Position numbers and translations under genes: made by a program. From JAAZGD01 sp964489555 (GTDB taxonomy: Bacteria; Bacillota; Clostridia; Peptostreptococcales; Anaerovoracaceae), in contig CAZAZF010000001.1 in assembly GCA_964489555.1 (NCBI GenBank), forward strand, positions 124,001 through 188,000: a stretch of DNA of 64,000 nt. The letters are read 5' to 3'. Positions 26,259-35,816 of the stretch are shown piece after piece. Within the stretch, counting starts at the first letter, position 1; the number at the start of each line of letters is the position of its first letter. Under the pieces are notes generated by a model that saw only the letters and a program-made list of their open reading frames with translations, was not told the origin of the DNA and made no database searches.

Positions 26259-27446
26259 TTATGATTTGATTTCTATTACCGTCTTCCCTTCCATAATCCC
26301 TGCTGTTAGTTTTGGTACATCCAGTTTGCTTTCAGACATCAAAATATCCTCCAATTTTGGACGAGTCGCCGGGTGTTTTGGCAAGAACACCGTACAACAG
26401 TCCTCAAAAGGTTCTATTGAAGTTTCAAAAGTACCAATTTCCTGGGCCTTCTTAATAATGTCCACTTTGTCAAAAGCGATGAGGGGCCTCATGACAGGCA
26501 TTTGAACAGCGGCATCGGTGACCACCAATCCTTCTGCCGTTTGACTGGCAACTTGTCCCAAATTCTCCCCAGTAATCAAAAACCCGCAACCTCTTTGCAT
26601 CGCCAGGTCCTCGGCAATTCGCATCATGAAACGCCGCACCAACAGGGTCATCTCTTCTCCCGGACATACTCTGGCAATTTCCTCTTGGGCTGGCAATAGA
26701 TTTACAACATGCAGCTTGAATTTTCCCACATATTGGGTCATGATCTTAGCCAAACGTTCTACTTTCTGTTGAGCTCTCTTCGAAGTGTATGGGTAACTAT
26801 GGTAATGCACTGCTTCTAAAGCCATCCCCCTCTTGGCCATCATAAAGCCGGCCACCGGAGAATCAATCCCTCCGGATAAAAGCAACATGCCCCTTCCATT
26901 GGTCCCCAAAGGAAGCCCCCCTTGTGCAGGGATTTTTTCTTCATAGATATAGGCATAGTCCCCTCTCACATCCACAAACAAAAGACAATCCGGGCGATGC
27001 ACATCTACTTTTAACACCTTGCACCCTACTAAAATTTTTGCACCGATAATACGTGCAATTTCCGGTGAAGGAATGGGATAGGTTTTGTCTGAGCGTTTTG
27101 CCTCCACTTTAAAAGTCTGGATTCCTTTCTCCTGAACCAGATTCATCATATAGGAGACCGCCACCTGACCAATGGTATCCATATCCCGGTCCACTTCCAA
27201 AGCATGGCTTATAGAAGCGATGCCAAAAACCTTGGAAATTTCAGAAATCAGCTCATCCAAAGGGATGGTTTTGTCTGCTTTCATGAAAATCAAGCCCTGA
27301 TTACGGGTAATTTCTATGGGCCCAAGAGTGAGAAACATTTTCGTATGTTGTCTGATTTTTTCCACTAAAATTCGCTCAAAATAAGGCTTATTCATTCCCT
27401 TTAAAGCAATCTCCCCAGAGCGAATAATCAATGTGTTCATTTCCAT
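26259..27446 (-). CDS. thiI: tRNA 4-thiouridine synthase ThiI
   Basis: A 395-residue protein with a ferredoxin-like/THUMP N-terminal half and a PP-loop ATPase domain marked by SGGIDSPVAGFMMAKRG. It has no C-terminal rhodanese domain, as is usual for Gram-positive ThiI. It adenylates U8 of tRNA and inserts sulfur to make s4U. Its start overlaps the stop of the cysteine desulfurase gene in TAATG, and that enzyme is the natural sulfur donor. A second in-frame ATG two codons later is also possible. Confidence 0.94.
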   Translation of the reverse strand: MEMNTLIIRSGEIALKGMNKPYFERILVEKIRQHTKMFLTLGPIEITRNQGLIFMKADKTIPLDELISEISKVFGIASISHALEVDRDMDTIGQVAVSYMMNLVQEKGIQTFKVEAKRSDKTYPIPSPEIARIIGAKILVGCKVLKVDVHRPDCLLFVDVRGDYAYIYEEKIPAQGGLPLGTNGRGMLLLSGGIDSPVAGFMMAKRGMALEAVHYHSYPYTSKRAQQKVERLAKIMTQYVGKFKLHVVNLLPAQEEIARVCPGEEMTLLVRRFMMRIAEDLAMQRGCGFLITGENLGQVASQTAEGLVVTDAAVQMPVMRPLIAFDKVDIIKKAQEIGTFETSIEPFEDCCTVFLPKHPATRPKLEDILMSESKLDVPKLTAGIMEGKTVIEIKS

Positions 27447-28621
27447 TATAAATTATCTCTTTTCTTCATGATTCGCCGCATTCCTTCTACGGCCACTTTC
27501 ACTTGTTCCACCACATAATCCATTTGTTCCAAGGTATTACTTTCAGAAAAACTAAACCGGATGGCACCATCCAATTCGGCTTGGGTGAGCCCCATGGCTT
27601 TCAATACCGGGCTATCCCCCTTATGGTGAGAAGAGCAGGCAGAACCTGTGGATACGAAAATTTCTTTTTCCTCCAACATATGGAGCAACACTTCACCCCT
27701 AGTACCTAAAAAGCTGACATTTAATATGCCTGGAGAATATTTTTGCGGATCCATTCCACCATTCAATTTTATATCCTGTATTTGATTTTGAAATCCTTCA
27801 TAAAGATGGTTCTTCAATTGCAGCATTTTGTTTCGTCGGTCTTCCAGTTCCCGATTATTTTTTTCGCTGGCCCAGCCAAAACCTGCGACAGCTGCCACAT
27901 TTTCAGTGCCTGACCTTCTTCCTTTTTCCTGCCCTCCCCCATAAAGAAAGGGTGGCAAAGCCAGCTCTTCACAGCACCAAAGTGCACCAACTCCCTTTGG
28001 TCCATGAATCTTGTGACCGGAAACAGAAATCATATCTACTTTCTCCGGCATGGGAACTTTACCCAAACCCTGAATTCCATCAGTATGAACCCACACTCTT
28101 TTTTCATGGTGCCGGTTGTGCTGTTTCACCCTGTCCGCCAAAATATCCACAGGGAAAACATTTCCTACCTCATTGTTTACCAGCATCACAGAAACCAGAA
28201 CCGTTTCTTCATCCAGGCCCTGTTCAAACTCTTCGATATCCAAAAAACCCTCTTTATCCACTCCCAGCCGTTGAATTTTCCACCCCACTTTTTCTAAATA
28301 ATTTATACACTGCATTACCGCGGGATGCTCCACCTGAGTTGTAATGATTTTGCCCGGCTTTCTTCTATTTTTTTCCGCCACCCCAAAAATAGCCATATTA
28401 TCCGCCTCCGTGCCTCCCGAGGTAAAAACCACACCTCTTGAGGTTTTATGGAGAGCAACGGCCACCTGTTCCCTGGCTACTTCCACCGCCGATTCCGCCA
28501 CTAGGCCCATTTCATGAAGGGAGCTTGGATTTCCATAATCCAAGCTCATGTAATGAACTACCTGCTTTGTGACTTCATCATACGGTCTTGTTGTTGAGCT
28601 GTTATCCAAATAGACTATCAT
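27446..28621 (-). CDS. Cysteine desulfurase (NifS/IscS family)
   Basis: A 391-residue fold-type I PLP enzyme: MIVYLDNSSTTRP at the start, the PLP lysine in SVSGHKIHGPKGVGAL, and the persulfide cysteine in STGSACSSHHKGDSP. It releases sulfur from cysteine as an enzyme-bound persulfide. Coupling to thiI by overlapping stop and start indicates a role in tRNA thiolation, as in the NifZ/ThiI pair of Bacillus. No iscU or sufU gene is adjacent. The ribosome binding site is weak, and the gene follows purD by 32 bases with no visible terminator. Confidence 0.94.
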   Translation of the reverse strand: MIVYLDNSSTTRPYDEVTKQVVHYMSLDYGNPSSLHEMGLVAESAVEVAREQVAVALHKTSRGVVFTSGGTEADNMAIFGVAEKNRRKPGKIITTQVEHPAVMQCINYLEKVGWKIQRLGVDKEGFLDIEEFEQGLDEETVLVSVMLVNNEVGNVFPVDILADRVKQHNRHHEKRVWVHTDGIQGLGKVPMPEKVDMISVSGHKIHGPKGVGALWCCEELALPPFLYGGGQEKGRRSGTENVAAVAGFGWASEKNNRELEDRRNKMLQLKNHLYEGFQNQIQDIKLNGGMDPQKYSPGILNVSFLGTRGEVLLHMLEEKEIFVSTGSACSSHHKGDSPVLKAMGLTQAELDGAIRFSFSESNTLEQMDYVVEQVKVAVEGMRRIMKKRDNL

Positions 28622-28653
28622 AACAAAGACATTCTACATGAAATTTCTATTTA

Positions 28654-29928
28654 TCACAAGGGAAAAACCCCAATATCCTTTCGGTAAAAGGCTCCGTCAA
28701 ATTGAATTCTTCCTACATTATCATAAACCTTCTGTCGAACCTTCTCCATGGTTTCTCCCAAACTGGTTACCGATACCACGCGGCCTCCTCCCGTTCGAAA
28801 ACCCGTCTCTCCTTTTGCCGGGTCTGTCCAAACCGTTCCTCCATGAAAAATTAATATTTCCGGATCAACCTGATCCAAGCCTCTGATTTCTTTTCCTGTT
28901 TCATACTTTCCGGGATACCCCTTTGACACCACATTAACGGTTACAGCCACCCGGGGATCCCATTCCAATTCAATCTGACTCAAACGATTTTCCCGGGTAG
29001 CCAAAAGAATCTCCAACAAATCATTCTTCAACCTTGGCAACAAAGATTGGGTTTCCGGATCTCCAAATCGGTTGTTGAATTCAATCACCTTCCAACCCTG
29101 ATTTGTCCACATCAGGCCAATAAACAACAGTCCTTTAAACCCAAGGCCCTCCTCTTGAAAGCCCTGCAGTGTAGGTTCCAATATTTCCCTGCTAAGCCGC
29201 TCCCAATGAGTCGGGCAAAATAGCGCGCTCGGGGAATAACTGCCCATGCCTCCCGTATTAGGTCCCCGGTCCTGATCCCCTATTCGTTTATAATCCTGGC
29301 AGGAATCCATAGGCAAAATTCTTGTTTCATCTACAAAGCAAAGAATAGAAGCCTCTGTTCCCGAAAGATATTCCTCGATTATCACTCGATCTCCAGCGGC
29401 GCCAAAGATTTTTTCATCCATTAGAGAGTCAATACCACTTCGAGCCGCCTTTTCATTTTCAACAATAAGAACGCCCTTTCCACCTGCCAAACCATCTGCT
29501 TTCAAGACCATTGGATAAGAAAATAATCCCAAATGCCCCAAACATTCTTCCTTGCTGTAGCATTCAACGAACTCGGCCGTAGGTATTTGATGACGTTGCA
29601 AAAACCTTTTGGTGAAAATTTTACTGGCTTCCAGCTGTGCACATTCTTTGTTGGGCCCAAAAGCAGGAATTCCCGCCTTTTCTAAGTGGTCAACCAACCC
29701 CATTGCCAACGGCACTTCCGGCCCCACTACCACAAAATCAATCTGGTGTACCTTGCTGTACTCCACCAAACCTGCAATATCATCCGATTGCACATTCCCT
29801 ATGGTAGCAATCTGACCAATTCCACCATTTCCAGGTGTACAAAACAACTCCTTCAATTTTTTGGATTGACATAATTTCCAACAGATGGCATGCTCTCGAG
29901 CACCGTTTCCCACTACCAGTACATTCAT
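28654..29928 (-). CDS. purD: Phosphoribosylamine-glycine ligase
   Basis: A 424-residue ATP-grasp enzyme with the N-terminal MNVLVVGNGAREHA and the ATP-grasp motifs PMVLKADGLAGGKGVLIV and EFNNRFGDPETQ. It joins phosphoribosylamine and glycine, step 2 of purine synthesis. It is the last pur gene of the operon. Confidence 0.97.
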   Translation of the reverse strand: MNVLVVGNGAREHAICWKLCQSKKLKELFCTPGNGGIGQIATIGNVQSDDIAGLVEYSKVHQIDFVVVGPEVPLAMGLVDHLEKAGIPAFGPNKECAQLEASKIFTKRFLQRHQIPTAEFVECYSKEECLGHLGLFSYPMVLKADGLAGGKGVLIVENEKAARSGIDSLMDEKIFGAAGDRVIIEEYLSGTEASILCFVDETRILPMDSCQDYKRIGDQDRGPNTGGMGSYSPSALFCPTHWERLSREILEPTLQGFQEEGLGFKGLLFIGLMWTNQGWKVIEFNNRFGDPETQSLLPRLKNDLLEILLATRENRLSQIELEWDPRVAVTVNVVSKGYPGKYETGKEIRGLDQVDPEILIFHGGTVWTDPAKGETGFRTGGGRVVSVTSLGETMEKVRQKVYDNVGRIQFDGAFYRKDIGVFPL

Positions 29929-29950
29929 TCTTTTCTCTCCAATCCAAACT

Positions 29951-31483
29951 CTAGTGTTTAAAATGACGGGTCCCTGTAAAAATCATAGCAATTCCCAGTT
30001 TATTGGCCTTCTCAATGGAATCCTGGTCGTTCATAGAACCTCCCGGTTGAATAATAGCGGTAATTCCGGCTTCTCCCGCTTTCTCCACGCAATCTTCAAA
30101 GGGAAAGAAAGCATCGGAAGCCAACACCGCTCCACGGGTGCTTTCCACCGCCCGATTCAACGCATGTTCCACTGCCCAAATGCGGTTAACCTGCCCCGGG
30201 CCGATTCCCAAGGTCCGGTTTTCTTTGGCCACCACAATCCCGTTGGACTTCACATGCTTTGCTACCTTCATTGCAAATTCTAAACCTCGTATTTCCTCAG
30301 CGGACGGTTCGCGTTCCGTCACCACTCGCCATTCATTTCTGTTATAAAGAATCCCGTCTTCTTCTTGCACCAAAAGGCCTCCCGACACTTTTTTCATATC
30401 AAAGGCCTGACTCTCTTCCAGTTGGAAATCATCCAACTTCAATAAGCGGATATTCTTCTTTTGAGTCAAGATACCAAGAGCAGCCTCCGTAAATCCGGGG
30501 GCCAACACAATTTCAATAAAAATTTCATTTATCTTTGCTGCCGTTTCCGCATCCACTTCTCTATTTAAAGCCAAAATTCCACCAAAAATGGAAATCGGGT
30601 CTCCATTATATGCCGACATATACGCTTCCATAATAGTGCTGCCGGTGGCCACCCCACAGGGGTTGGCATGTTTTACTGCCACCGCAGCTGGTTCTACAAA
30701 TTCCCGCAAAGTTTTCAGGGCTCCTTCGGTATCATTTATGTTGTTAAAAGACAGCTCTTTCCCATGCAATTGAACCGCTTCCGTTAAATCCCCAGAAGAG
30801 GCCAGCGGTTCTCGATAGTACCAGGCCTTTTGATGAGGATTCTCTCCATATCGTAGCTGCTGCTTCAAATCATAGGTAAAGGTTGGATGGGATGACAGCG
30901 GCAATCCTGCTTTTCTGCGTAAATATTCGGAGATTAGAGCGTCATAGGCAGCTGTATGCTGGAATACTTTCCATGCCAAACGGTACCGCTCCTCCATCTC
31001 CAGCTTTTCTCCCTTTTGAAGTTTTTCCAGAACCCACTTGTAATCCTCCGGATCACACAAAACCAACACATCTTGATAATTTTTTCCGGCGGAACGAAGC
31101 ATGGTTGGTCCTCCGATGTCGATGTTTTCTATGACTTCTTCCAAGGTAACTCCAGGCTTTAAAACCGTTTCTCGAAAAGGATACAGATTAACCACCACCA
31201 TATCAATCATTTCAATACCCAGGTTCCTTGCCTGTTGTTGGTGACTCTCATTCTCTCTTTTTGCTAAAATCCCTCCATGAACTTTGGGATGCAAAGTTTT
31301 TACCCGCCCCTCAAGGCACTCTGGAAATCCGGTAAGCTCCGAAATCCCCGTAACCTCTATTCCATTCTCCTGAAGGCGCTGGTAGGTCCCGCCTGTGGAA
31401 ACAATCTCCCACCCCAACTCCATCAGGCCCTTGGCAAAGGGCAATAAATTCTCCTTGTTCGAAACGCTGATGAGTGCTTTCAT
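29951..31483 (-). CDS. purH: Bifunctional AICAR transformylase/IMP cyclohydrolase
   Basis: A 510-residue protein with an N-terminal MGS-like IMP cyclohydrolase domain (MKALISVSNKENLLPFAKGL, then STGGTYQRLQ) and a C-terminal AICAR formyltransferase domain (LRYGENPHQKAWYY; VKHANPCGVATG; GGSMNDQDSIEKANKLG). It catalyses the last two steps to IMP using 10-formyl-THF. Good SD GGAAAAGGAGATTTCC before the ATG. It lies between purF and purD. Confidence 0.97.
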   Translation of the reverse strand: MKALISVSNKENLLPFAKGLMELGWEIVSTGGTYQRLQENGIEVTGISELTGFPECLEGRVKTLHPKVHGGILAKRENESHQQQARNLGIEMIDMVVVNLYPFRETVLKPGVTLEEVIENIDIGGPTMLRSAGKNYQDVLVLCDPEDYKWVLEKLQKGEKLEMEERYRLAWKVFQHTAAYDALISEYLRRKAGLPLSSHPTFTYDLKQQLRYGENPHQKAWYYREPLASSGDLTEAVQLHGKELSFNNINDTEGALKTLREFVEPAAVAVKHANPCGVATGSTIMEAYMSAYNGDPISIFGGILALNREVDAETAAKINEIFIEIVLAPGFTEAALGILTQKKNIRLLKLDDFQLEESQAFDMKKVSGGLLVQEEDGILYNRNEWRVVTEREPSAEEIRGLEFAMKVAKHVKSNGIVVAKENRTLGIGPGQVNRIWAVEHALNRAVESTRGAVLASDAFFPFEDCVEKAGEAGITAIIQPGGSMNDQDSIEKANKLGIAMIFTGTRHFKH

Positions 31484-31527
31484 GGAAATCTCCTTTTCCT
31501 CTATTTGATAACGATTCTATTCTATTA

Positions 31528-32958
31528 TTACTCTCTTCCATCCCAACAATATGTGCAAAGCTTGCAGGAATCAATTCCAACAGCCTGAATCACATCTTCT
31601 AAATGTTGGAATTTTAAACTGGTAAACCCTAGTTTTTCACCTATAGCCTCCACCATTTTTTTATACTTCTCCGTATGTGGATTAATGTATTCTTCCAAAA
31701 TCGCCGGAGTAACTTGTTCCGGTCGAATCTTTTCCAATTCGCAAATAGTTCTTCGTGTAATTAATTCCATGTCATTCACGCTACGCGAAAAATTCAAATA
31801 CTTGCAACCATACAAAATAGGGGGACAGGCTGATCTTACATGGATAGCCTTGGCTCCATTATTATAAAGGTAACTTACCGTCTCTGAAAGCTGTGTGCCA
31901 CGCACAATGGAATCGTCTACTAAAACAAACTGCTTGTCGGCAATCATTTCAAAAACAGGAATCAGCTTCATGCGGGCAATTAATTCCCGGCTTTTTTGCT
32001 TTTGCAGCATGAAGCTTCTGGGCCAGGTAGGGGTATATTTGATGAGAGGACGAGAATAGGGAATGCGAGAATGGTTGGCATACCCCAAGGCATGGGCTAC
32101 TCCACTGTCGGGAACTCCCGCAACATAATCCACATCGGCCAACGCCGGGTTTTCTTCATCCCGCTTTGCCAGGATTCCCCCGTTTCGACAACGCATGGCC
32201 TCTACATTGACTCCTTCATAGGTGGATGTGGTATATCCGAAATAGGACCAAAGAAAAGTACATATCCTCATGGGCTCCCGGGGTGGACATAATGTCTGAA
32301 CCGAATCTTTGTTCAATAGCACAATTTCTCCCGGGCCCAATTCCTTCACCTTGCTATATCCGATATTAATAAACGCAAAAGATTCAGACGCGGCACACAT
32401 GGCATCTTCCTTCTTTCCAATAATCATCGGCGTTCTTCCCAATTTATCCCGAGCGGCATATAACCCCTCCTGGGTTAATAAAAGCATGGTAAGAGAGCCT
32501 TCAACTTTCTCTTGGACTTGTCGAATGCCTTCCAATATGCTGTCTCCACAAGAAACCAACATGGCTACCAATTCTGTGTTGTTGATCTCCCCATCATTCA
32601 TGGCCATGAATTGCATGGACCCCTTGGAGAACAGTTCCTTGATTAATGCCTCTTTGTTGTTAATTCTCCCCACCGTTCCGATGGCATATTCACCAAGTTT
32701 GGAAAATACTGTTAAAGGCTGGGGGTCCCCATCACTGATGCATCCAATCCCCATGGTTCCTTGTAGTTCTTCCAACTCCCCGGCAAACTTGGTTCGAAAG
32801 GGCGCATTTTCAATATTGTGGATGCTCCTTTTAAAACTTCCCTTTTCGTATACACACAATCCCCCCCGTTTGGTTCCCAAATGAGAATGGTAGTCCGTTC
32901 CGAAATAAAGGTCCTCTACGCAATCCCCTCGACTAGCAATCCCTAACAGTCCTCCCAT
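31528..32958 (-). CDS. purF: Amidophosphoribosyltransferase family (PurF-like) lacking the N-terminal Cys nucleophile
   Basis: A 476-residue PurF homologue for the first step of purine synthesis (PRPP plus ammonia to phosphoribosylamine). The phosphoribosyltransferase domain has an intact PRPP loop (FVLVDDSIVRGTQLS). Four cysteines fit the [4Fe-4S] ligands of the Bacillus-type enzyme: one in RICTF, one in YGCKY, and the C-terminal CKLC. The N-terminus reads MGGLLGIASRG, where normal PurF has CGVFGI: the Ntn glutaminase nucleophile is Gly. A stop codon lies two codons upstream of this ATG, so there is no longer form, and GAGGAGG supports the start. The glutaminase half may be dead, with ammonia used directly or supplied by a partner. 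C13 (GDC) is the nearest cysteine. Confidence 0.85.
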   Translation of the reverse strand: MGGLLGIASRGDCVEDLYFGTDYHSHLGTKRGGLCVYEKGSFKRSIHNIENAPFRTKFAGELEELQGTMGIGCISDGDPQPLTVFSKLGEYAIGTVGRINNKEALIKELFSKGSMQFMAMNDGEINNTELVAMLVSCGDSILEGIRQVQEKVEGSLTMLLLTQEGLYAARDKLGRTPMIIGKKEDAMCAASESFAFINIGYSKVKELGPGEIVLLNKDSVQTLCPPREPMRICTFLWSYFGYTTSTYEGVNVEAMRCRNGGILAKRDEENPALADVDYVAGVPDSGVAHALGYANHSRIPYSRPLIKYTPTWPRSFMLQKQKSRELIARMKLIPVFEMIADKQFVLVDDSIVRGTQLSETVSYLYNNGAKAIHVRSACPPILYGCKYLNFSRSVNDMELITRRTICELEKIRPEQVTPAILEEYINPHTEKYKKMVEAIGEKLGFTSLKFQHLEDVIQAVGIDSCKLCTYCWDGRE

Positions 32959-33563
32959 TTTTTACATCCTCCTCTTTTTTCCGCCAATACCTTCTGAACC
33001 CCTTCTACCATTAAACGATGCTCCAAAGCCAGAACACGCCTTGCCAGGCTCTCCGCAGTGTCATCTTCTTTTACCTCAAGGGAATACTGAAGAATGATTT
33101 CTCCCTCATCGATTCCTTCCACAACATAATGAAAGGTAGCACCCGTCACTTTATCTCCGCACTCCAACACTTTCTGATGAACGCGCACCCCATAACAGCC
33201 TTTTCCCCCGTGTTTTGGTAATAAGGACGGATGAATGTTAACAATTCGACCGGAAAATGCATCGATAATCTCTTTGCCCAGGATTTTGATATACCCTGCC
33301 AATACAATTAAATCCGGGTTTGCATCTTTCAAAAGCCGCAGCAACTCTTCTTTGTATTCCTCTGAATCCCCCTGTCCTTTCGGCACTCTACCTGGGATTC
33401 CTGCTTTGTCCGCTCTCTCCAGCCCAAGAGCCTCAGGGTTATTTGAAATCACAGAAACAATTTCTGTATCAGGAATCTCACCGCTACATACAGCGTCGAT
33501 TAAAGCTTGCAAATTGGTGCCATTCCCGGAAATCAGCACCACAATCCGATTTCTTCTAGACAA
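32943..33563 (-). CDS. purN: Phosphoribosylglycinamide formyltransferase (10-formyl-THF)
   Basis: A 206-residue GAR transformylase with VVLISGNGTNLQALIDAV at the start, the catalytic region RIVNIHPSLLPKHGG, and the conserved aspartate in GATFHYVVEGIDEGEIILQ. The start is a TTG at 33563 behind GGAAGG, inside the end of purM (8-base overlap), and the 3' end overlaps purF by 16 bases. Confidence 0.96.
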   Translation of the reverse strand: MSRRNRIVVLISGNGTNLQALIDAVCSGEIPDTEIVSVISNNPEALGLERADKAGIPGRVPKGQGDSEEYKEELLRLLKDANPDLIVLAGYIKILGKEIIDAFSGRIVNIHPSLLPKHGGKGCYGVRVHQKVLECGDKVTGATFHYVVEGIDEGEIILQYSLEVKEDDTAESLARRVLALEHRLMVEGVQKVLAEKRGGCKKWEDC

Positions 33564-34593
33564 ACATCACACCTTCCCCCTTTACAACAAGACCCATCAC
33601 AAAAGGAACTTCTCCCGCCTCCTTCAGCGCCGCTATAATTGGATCTTTGCTTTCCGGCGATACCACAAAAATATAGCCCACCCCCATATTAAAGGTGGAG
33701 AACATTTCCCTCCGTTCTACCTTCCCACAAGCTTGAATGTAAGAAAATATAGGGGGAATTTTCCAGGAGTCTTCAACAATTTCCACTCCTGTCCCAAGTG
33801 GTAAAATTCTTGGTATGTTTTCGTAAAAACCACCTCCCGTGATGTGAACCATCCCTTTAATCCCACCAACTCCCAACGCTCTCTTTACGGGCTTGGTATA
33901 AATACGCGTGGGTTTGAGAAGTTCTTCCCCCAAAGTACACCCCAATTCCTCCACTCTCTGCTCCAAGCCCCCGGGAATATTTTCTACCAAAATTTTACGA
34001 ATCAAAGAAAAACCGTTGCTGTGAACCCCACTGGAGGAAAGGCCAATTAACACATCCCCCTCTTTTATGGCAGCACCATTTATAACGGCTTCTTTGTCAA
34101 CCATGCCAACACAAAAACCGGCCAGATCATATTCCTCTTCCGGGTAAAAACCGGGCATTTCTGCAGTTTCTCCGCCGATTAACGCCGCTTCTCCTTGAAG
34201 ACATCCCTCCGAGATTCCCCCAACAATATCCCGTATTCTACGGGGATCTAATTTGCCACAAGCAATATAATCCAAGAAAAACAAGGGCCTAGCTCCCTGG
34301 CACAGCACATCATTAACACACATAGCTACACAATCGATTCCCACCGTGTTGTGCCGATTCATCAGAAACGCAATTTTCAGTTTGGTCCCTACCCCGTCTG
34401 TTCCGGAAACCAGCACCGGCTGTTTGATTCCTTCCATTGGTAATTGATAGAGGCTACCAAAGCCTCCGATCCCTCCCAACACATTTTTATCAAAAGTGGA
34501 AGCCGCTAATTTTTTTATCTCCTCCACCGCTTCGGCGGCTTTTACCGTGTCCACACCCGACTCTCGATAAGTCGCCCCGGTTCTCATTTCCAT
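33556..34593 (-). CDS. purM: Phosphoribosylformylglycinamidine cyclo-ligase (AIR synthetase)
   Basis: A 345-residue PurM with the hallmark sequences GGFGSLYQLP, LVSGTDGVGTKLKIA, GLSSSGVHSNGFSL and HITGGGFYENIPRIL. It closes the imidazole ring using ATP, giving AIR for PurE. It sits between purC and purN with overlap to the latter. Confidence 0.97.
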   Translation of the reverse strand: MEMRTGATYRESGVDTVKAAEAVEEIKKLAASTFDKNVLGGIGGFGSLYQLPMEGIKQPVLVSGTDGVGTKLKIAFLMNRHNTVGIDCVAMCVNDVLCQGARPLFFLDYIACGKLDPRRIRDIVGGISEGCLQGEAALIGGETAEMPGFYPEEEYDLAGFCVGMVDKEAVINGAAIKEGDVLIGLSSSGVHSNGFSLIRKILVENIPGGLEQRVEELGCTLGEELLKPTRIYTKPVKRALGVGGIKGMVHITGGGFYENIPRILPLGTGVEIVEDSWKIPPIFSYIQACGKVERREMFSTFNMGVGYIFVVSPESKDPIIAALKEAGEVPFVMGLVVKGEGVMFV

Positions 34594-34611
34594 TTTTTCT
34601 CCTTTTAATTC

Positions 34612-35322
34612 TTATCCTTTTTCCACCACACGCTTTAGCACTTCCTGATATGCCTCTTCCACATTTCCCAAGTCTCGACGAAACCGGTCTTTATCCATTT
34701 TCTCTCCTGTAATTTTGTCCCACAAGCGACAGGTGTCCGGTGAAATTTCGTCAGCCAAAAGAATTTCTCCCTTGAACAATCCGAATTCCAGTTTGAAATC
34801 CACCAACTTCAATCCAATTTCATCAAAGAATCCGCTCAGAATTTCATTGATTCGAAATGCAAACTCTCTGATCTTTTGCAACTGGGACTCCGAGGCTAGC
34901 TCCAAAGCCAGGATATGATCATCATTAATCAGGGGGTCTCCCAAATCATCGTCTTTAAGAGAAAATTCCAAGACAGTTTGAGCCAATGATTGACCCTCCG
35001 GTACTCCATACCTCTTGGAAAAGGAACCAGCCGCCACATTACGAATAATCACTTCCAAGGGCAAAATTTCTACGGCTTTTACTATCGTTTCTCGCGGGGA
35101 CAACTCTTCCACAAAGTGAGTGGGAATCCCCGCCTGCTCCAAATGCCGGAACAGAAGATTGGCCATGCGGTTATTGACTACCCCCTTTTCGTAAATCTGT
35201 CCTTTTTTTTCACCATTGAAGGCGGTAGCATCGTCTTTGTACTCCATCATATAATAGTCGGAGCAATCCGTACGGAACAATTTTTTCGCTTTTCCCTCGT
35301 AAAGCATTTCACCTTTTTTCAT
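34612..35322 (-). CDS. purC: SAICAR synthetase
   Basis: A 236-residue enzyme with the family start KKGEMLYEGKAKKLFRT, the central LPLEVIIRNVAAGSFSKRYG and the C-terminal LVDFKLEFG plus ADEISPDTCRLWD. It adds aspartate to CAIR. It follows purE by two bases, so the pair that makes and uses CAIR is tightly coupled. Confidence 0.97.
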   Translation of the reverse strand: MKKGEMLYEGKAKKLFRTDCSDYYMMEYKDDATAFNGEKKGQIYEKGVVNNRMANLLFRHLEQAGIPTHFVEELSPRETIVKAVEILPLEVIIRNVAAGSFSKRYGVPEGQSLAQTVLEFSLKDDDLGDPLINDDHILALELASESQLQKIREFAFRINEILSGFFDEIGLKLVDFKLEFGLFKGEILLADEISPDTCRLWDKITGEKMDKDRFRRDLGNVEEAYQEVLKRVVEKG

Positions 35323-35324
35323 GA

Positions 35325-35807
35325 TTATCCCTCCCTGATTTGTTGATCTTTATCCAATACTCCCTTTCGCATTTCTTCTTTATAAGCTTTCATTTTTCCA
35401 TTGAGCTCCGAATACTTCAGCCCCAATATTTGAACCGCCAACAAAGCGCCATTCACCATTCCATTCACAGCTACAGTGGCTACCGGCACCCCCGAAGGCA
35501 TTTGCACCGTTGATAAAAGAGCATCCCAACCAGCCAAAGTATCCGATTTCATAGGAATCCCAATAACAGGGCGGTTGGTCATGGCTGCCAGGGAGCCTGC
35601 CAAATGTGCCGCCATTCCGGCGATGGCTATGTACACCTCAATGCCCTTTTCTTCTTCTTCCGACACCAAAAATCTCACTTCCTCTGGTGTTCGATGGGCG
35701 GATAAAATACGGGTTTCCACCTCCACCCCGAATTCTTGTAGCACCCCTTCTGTTTTTTTCCCCATTTCATAATCGGAATAACTGCCCATTACAATCGCTA
35801 CTTTCAT
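35325..35807 (-). CDS. purE: 5-(carboxyamino)imidazole ribonucleotide mutase / AIR carboxylase
   Basis: A 160-residue PurE with MGSYSDYEM, the catalytic SAHRTPEEV and MPSGVPVATVAV. There is no purK in the operon, so the enzyme may carboxylate AIR directly with CO2 or depend on a distant purK. The segment IAGMAAHLAGSLAAMT departs from the class I consensus GGAAHLPGM, while GWDALLSTVQMPSG is class I-like, so the class is uncertain. Confidence 0.94.
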   Translation of the reverse strand: MKVAIVMGSYSDYEMGKKTEGVLQEFGVEVETRILSAHRTPEEVRFLVSEEEEKGIEVYIAIAGMAAHLAGSLAAMTNRPVIGIPMKSDTLAGWDALLSTVQMPSGVPVATVAVNGMVNGALLAVQILGLKYSELNGKMKAYKEEMRKGVLDKDQQIREG

Positions 35808-35816
35808 TGATTCCTC

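Noticed and set aside
32309..32884. 191-residue plus-strand open frame inside purF
   Set aside because: Antisense to well-conserved PurF with no supporting signal.
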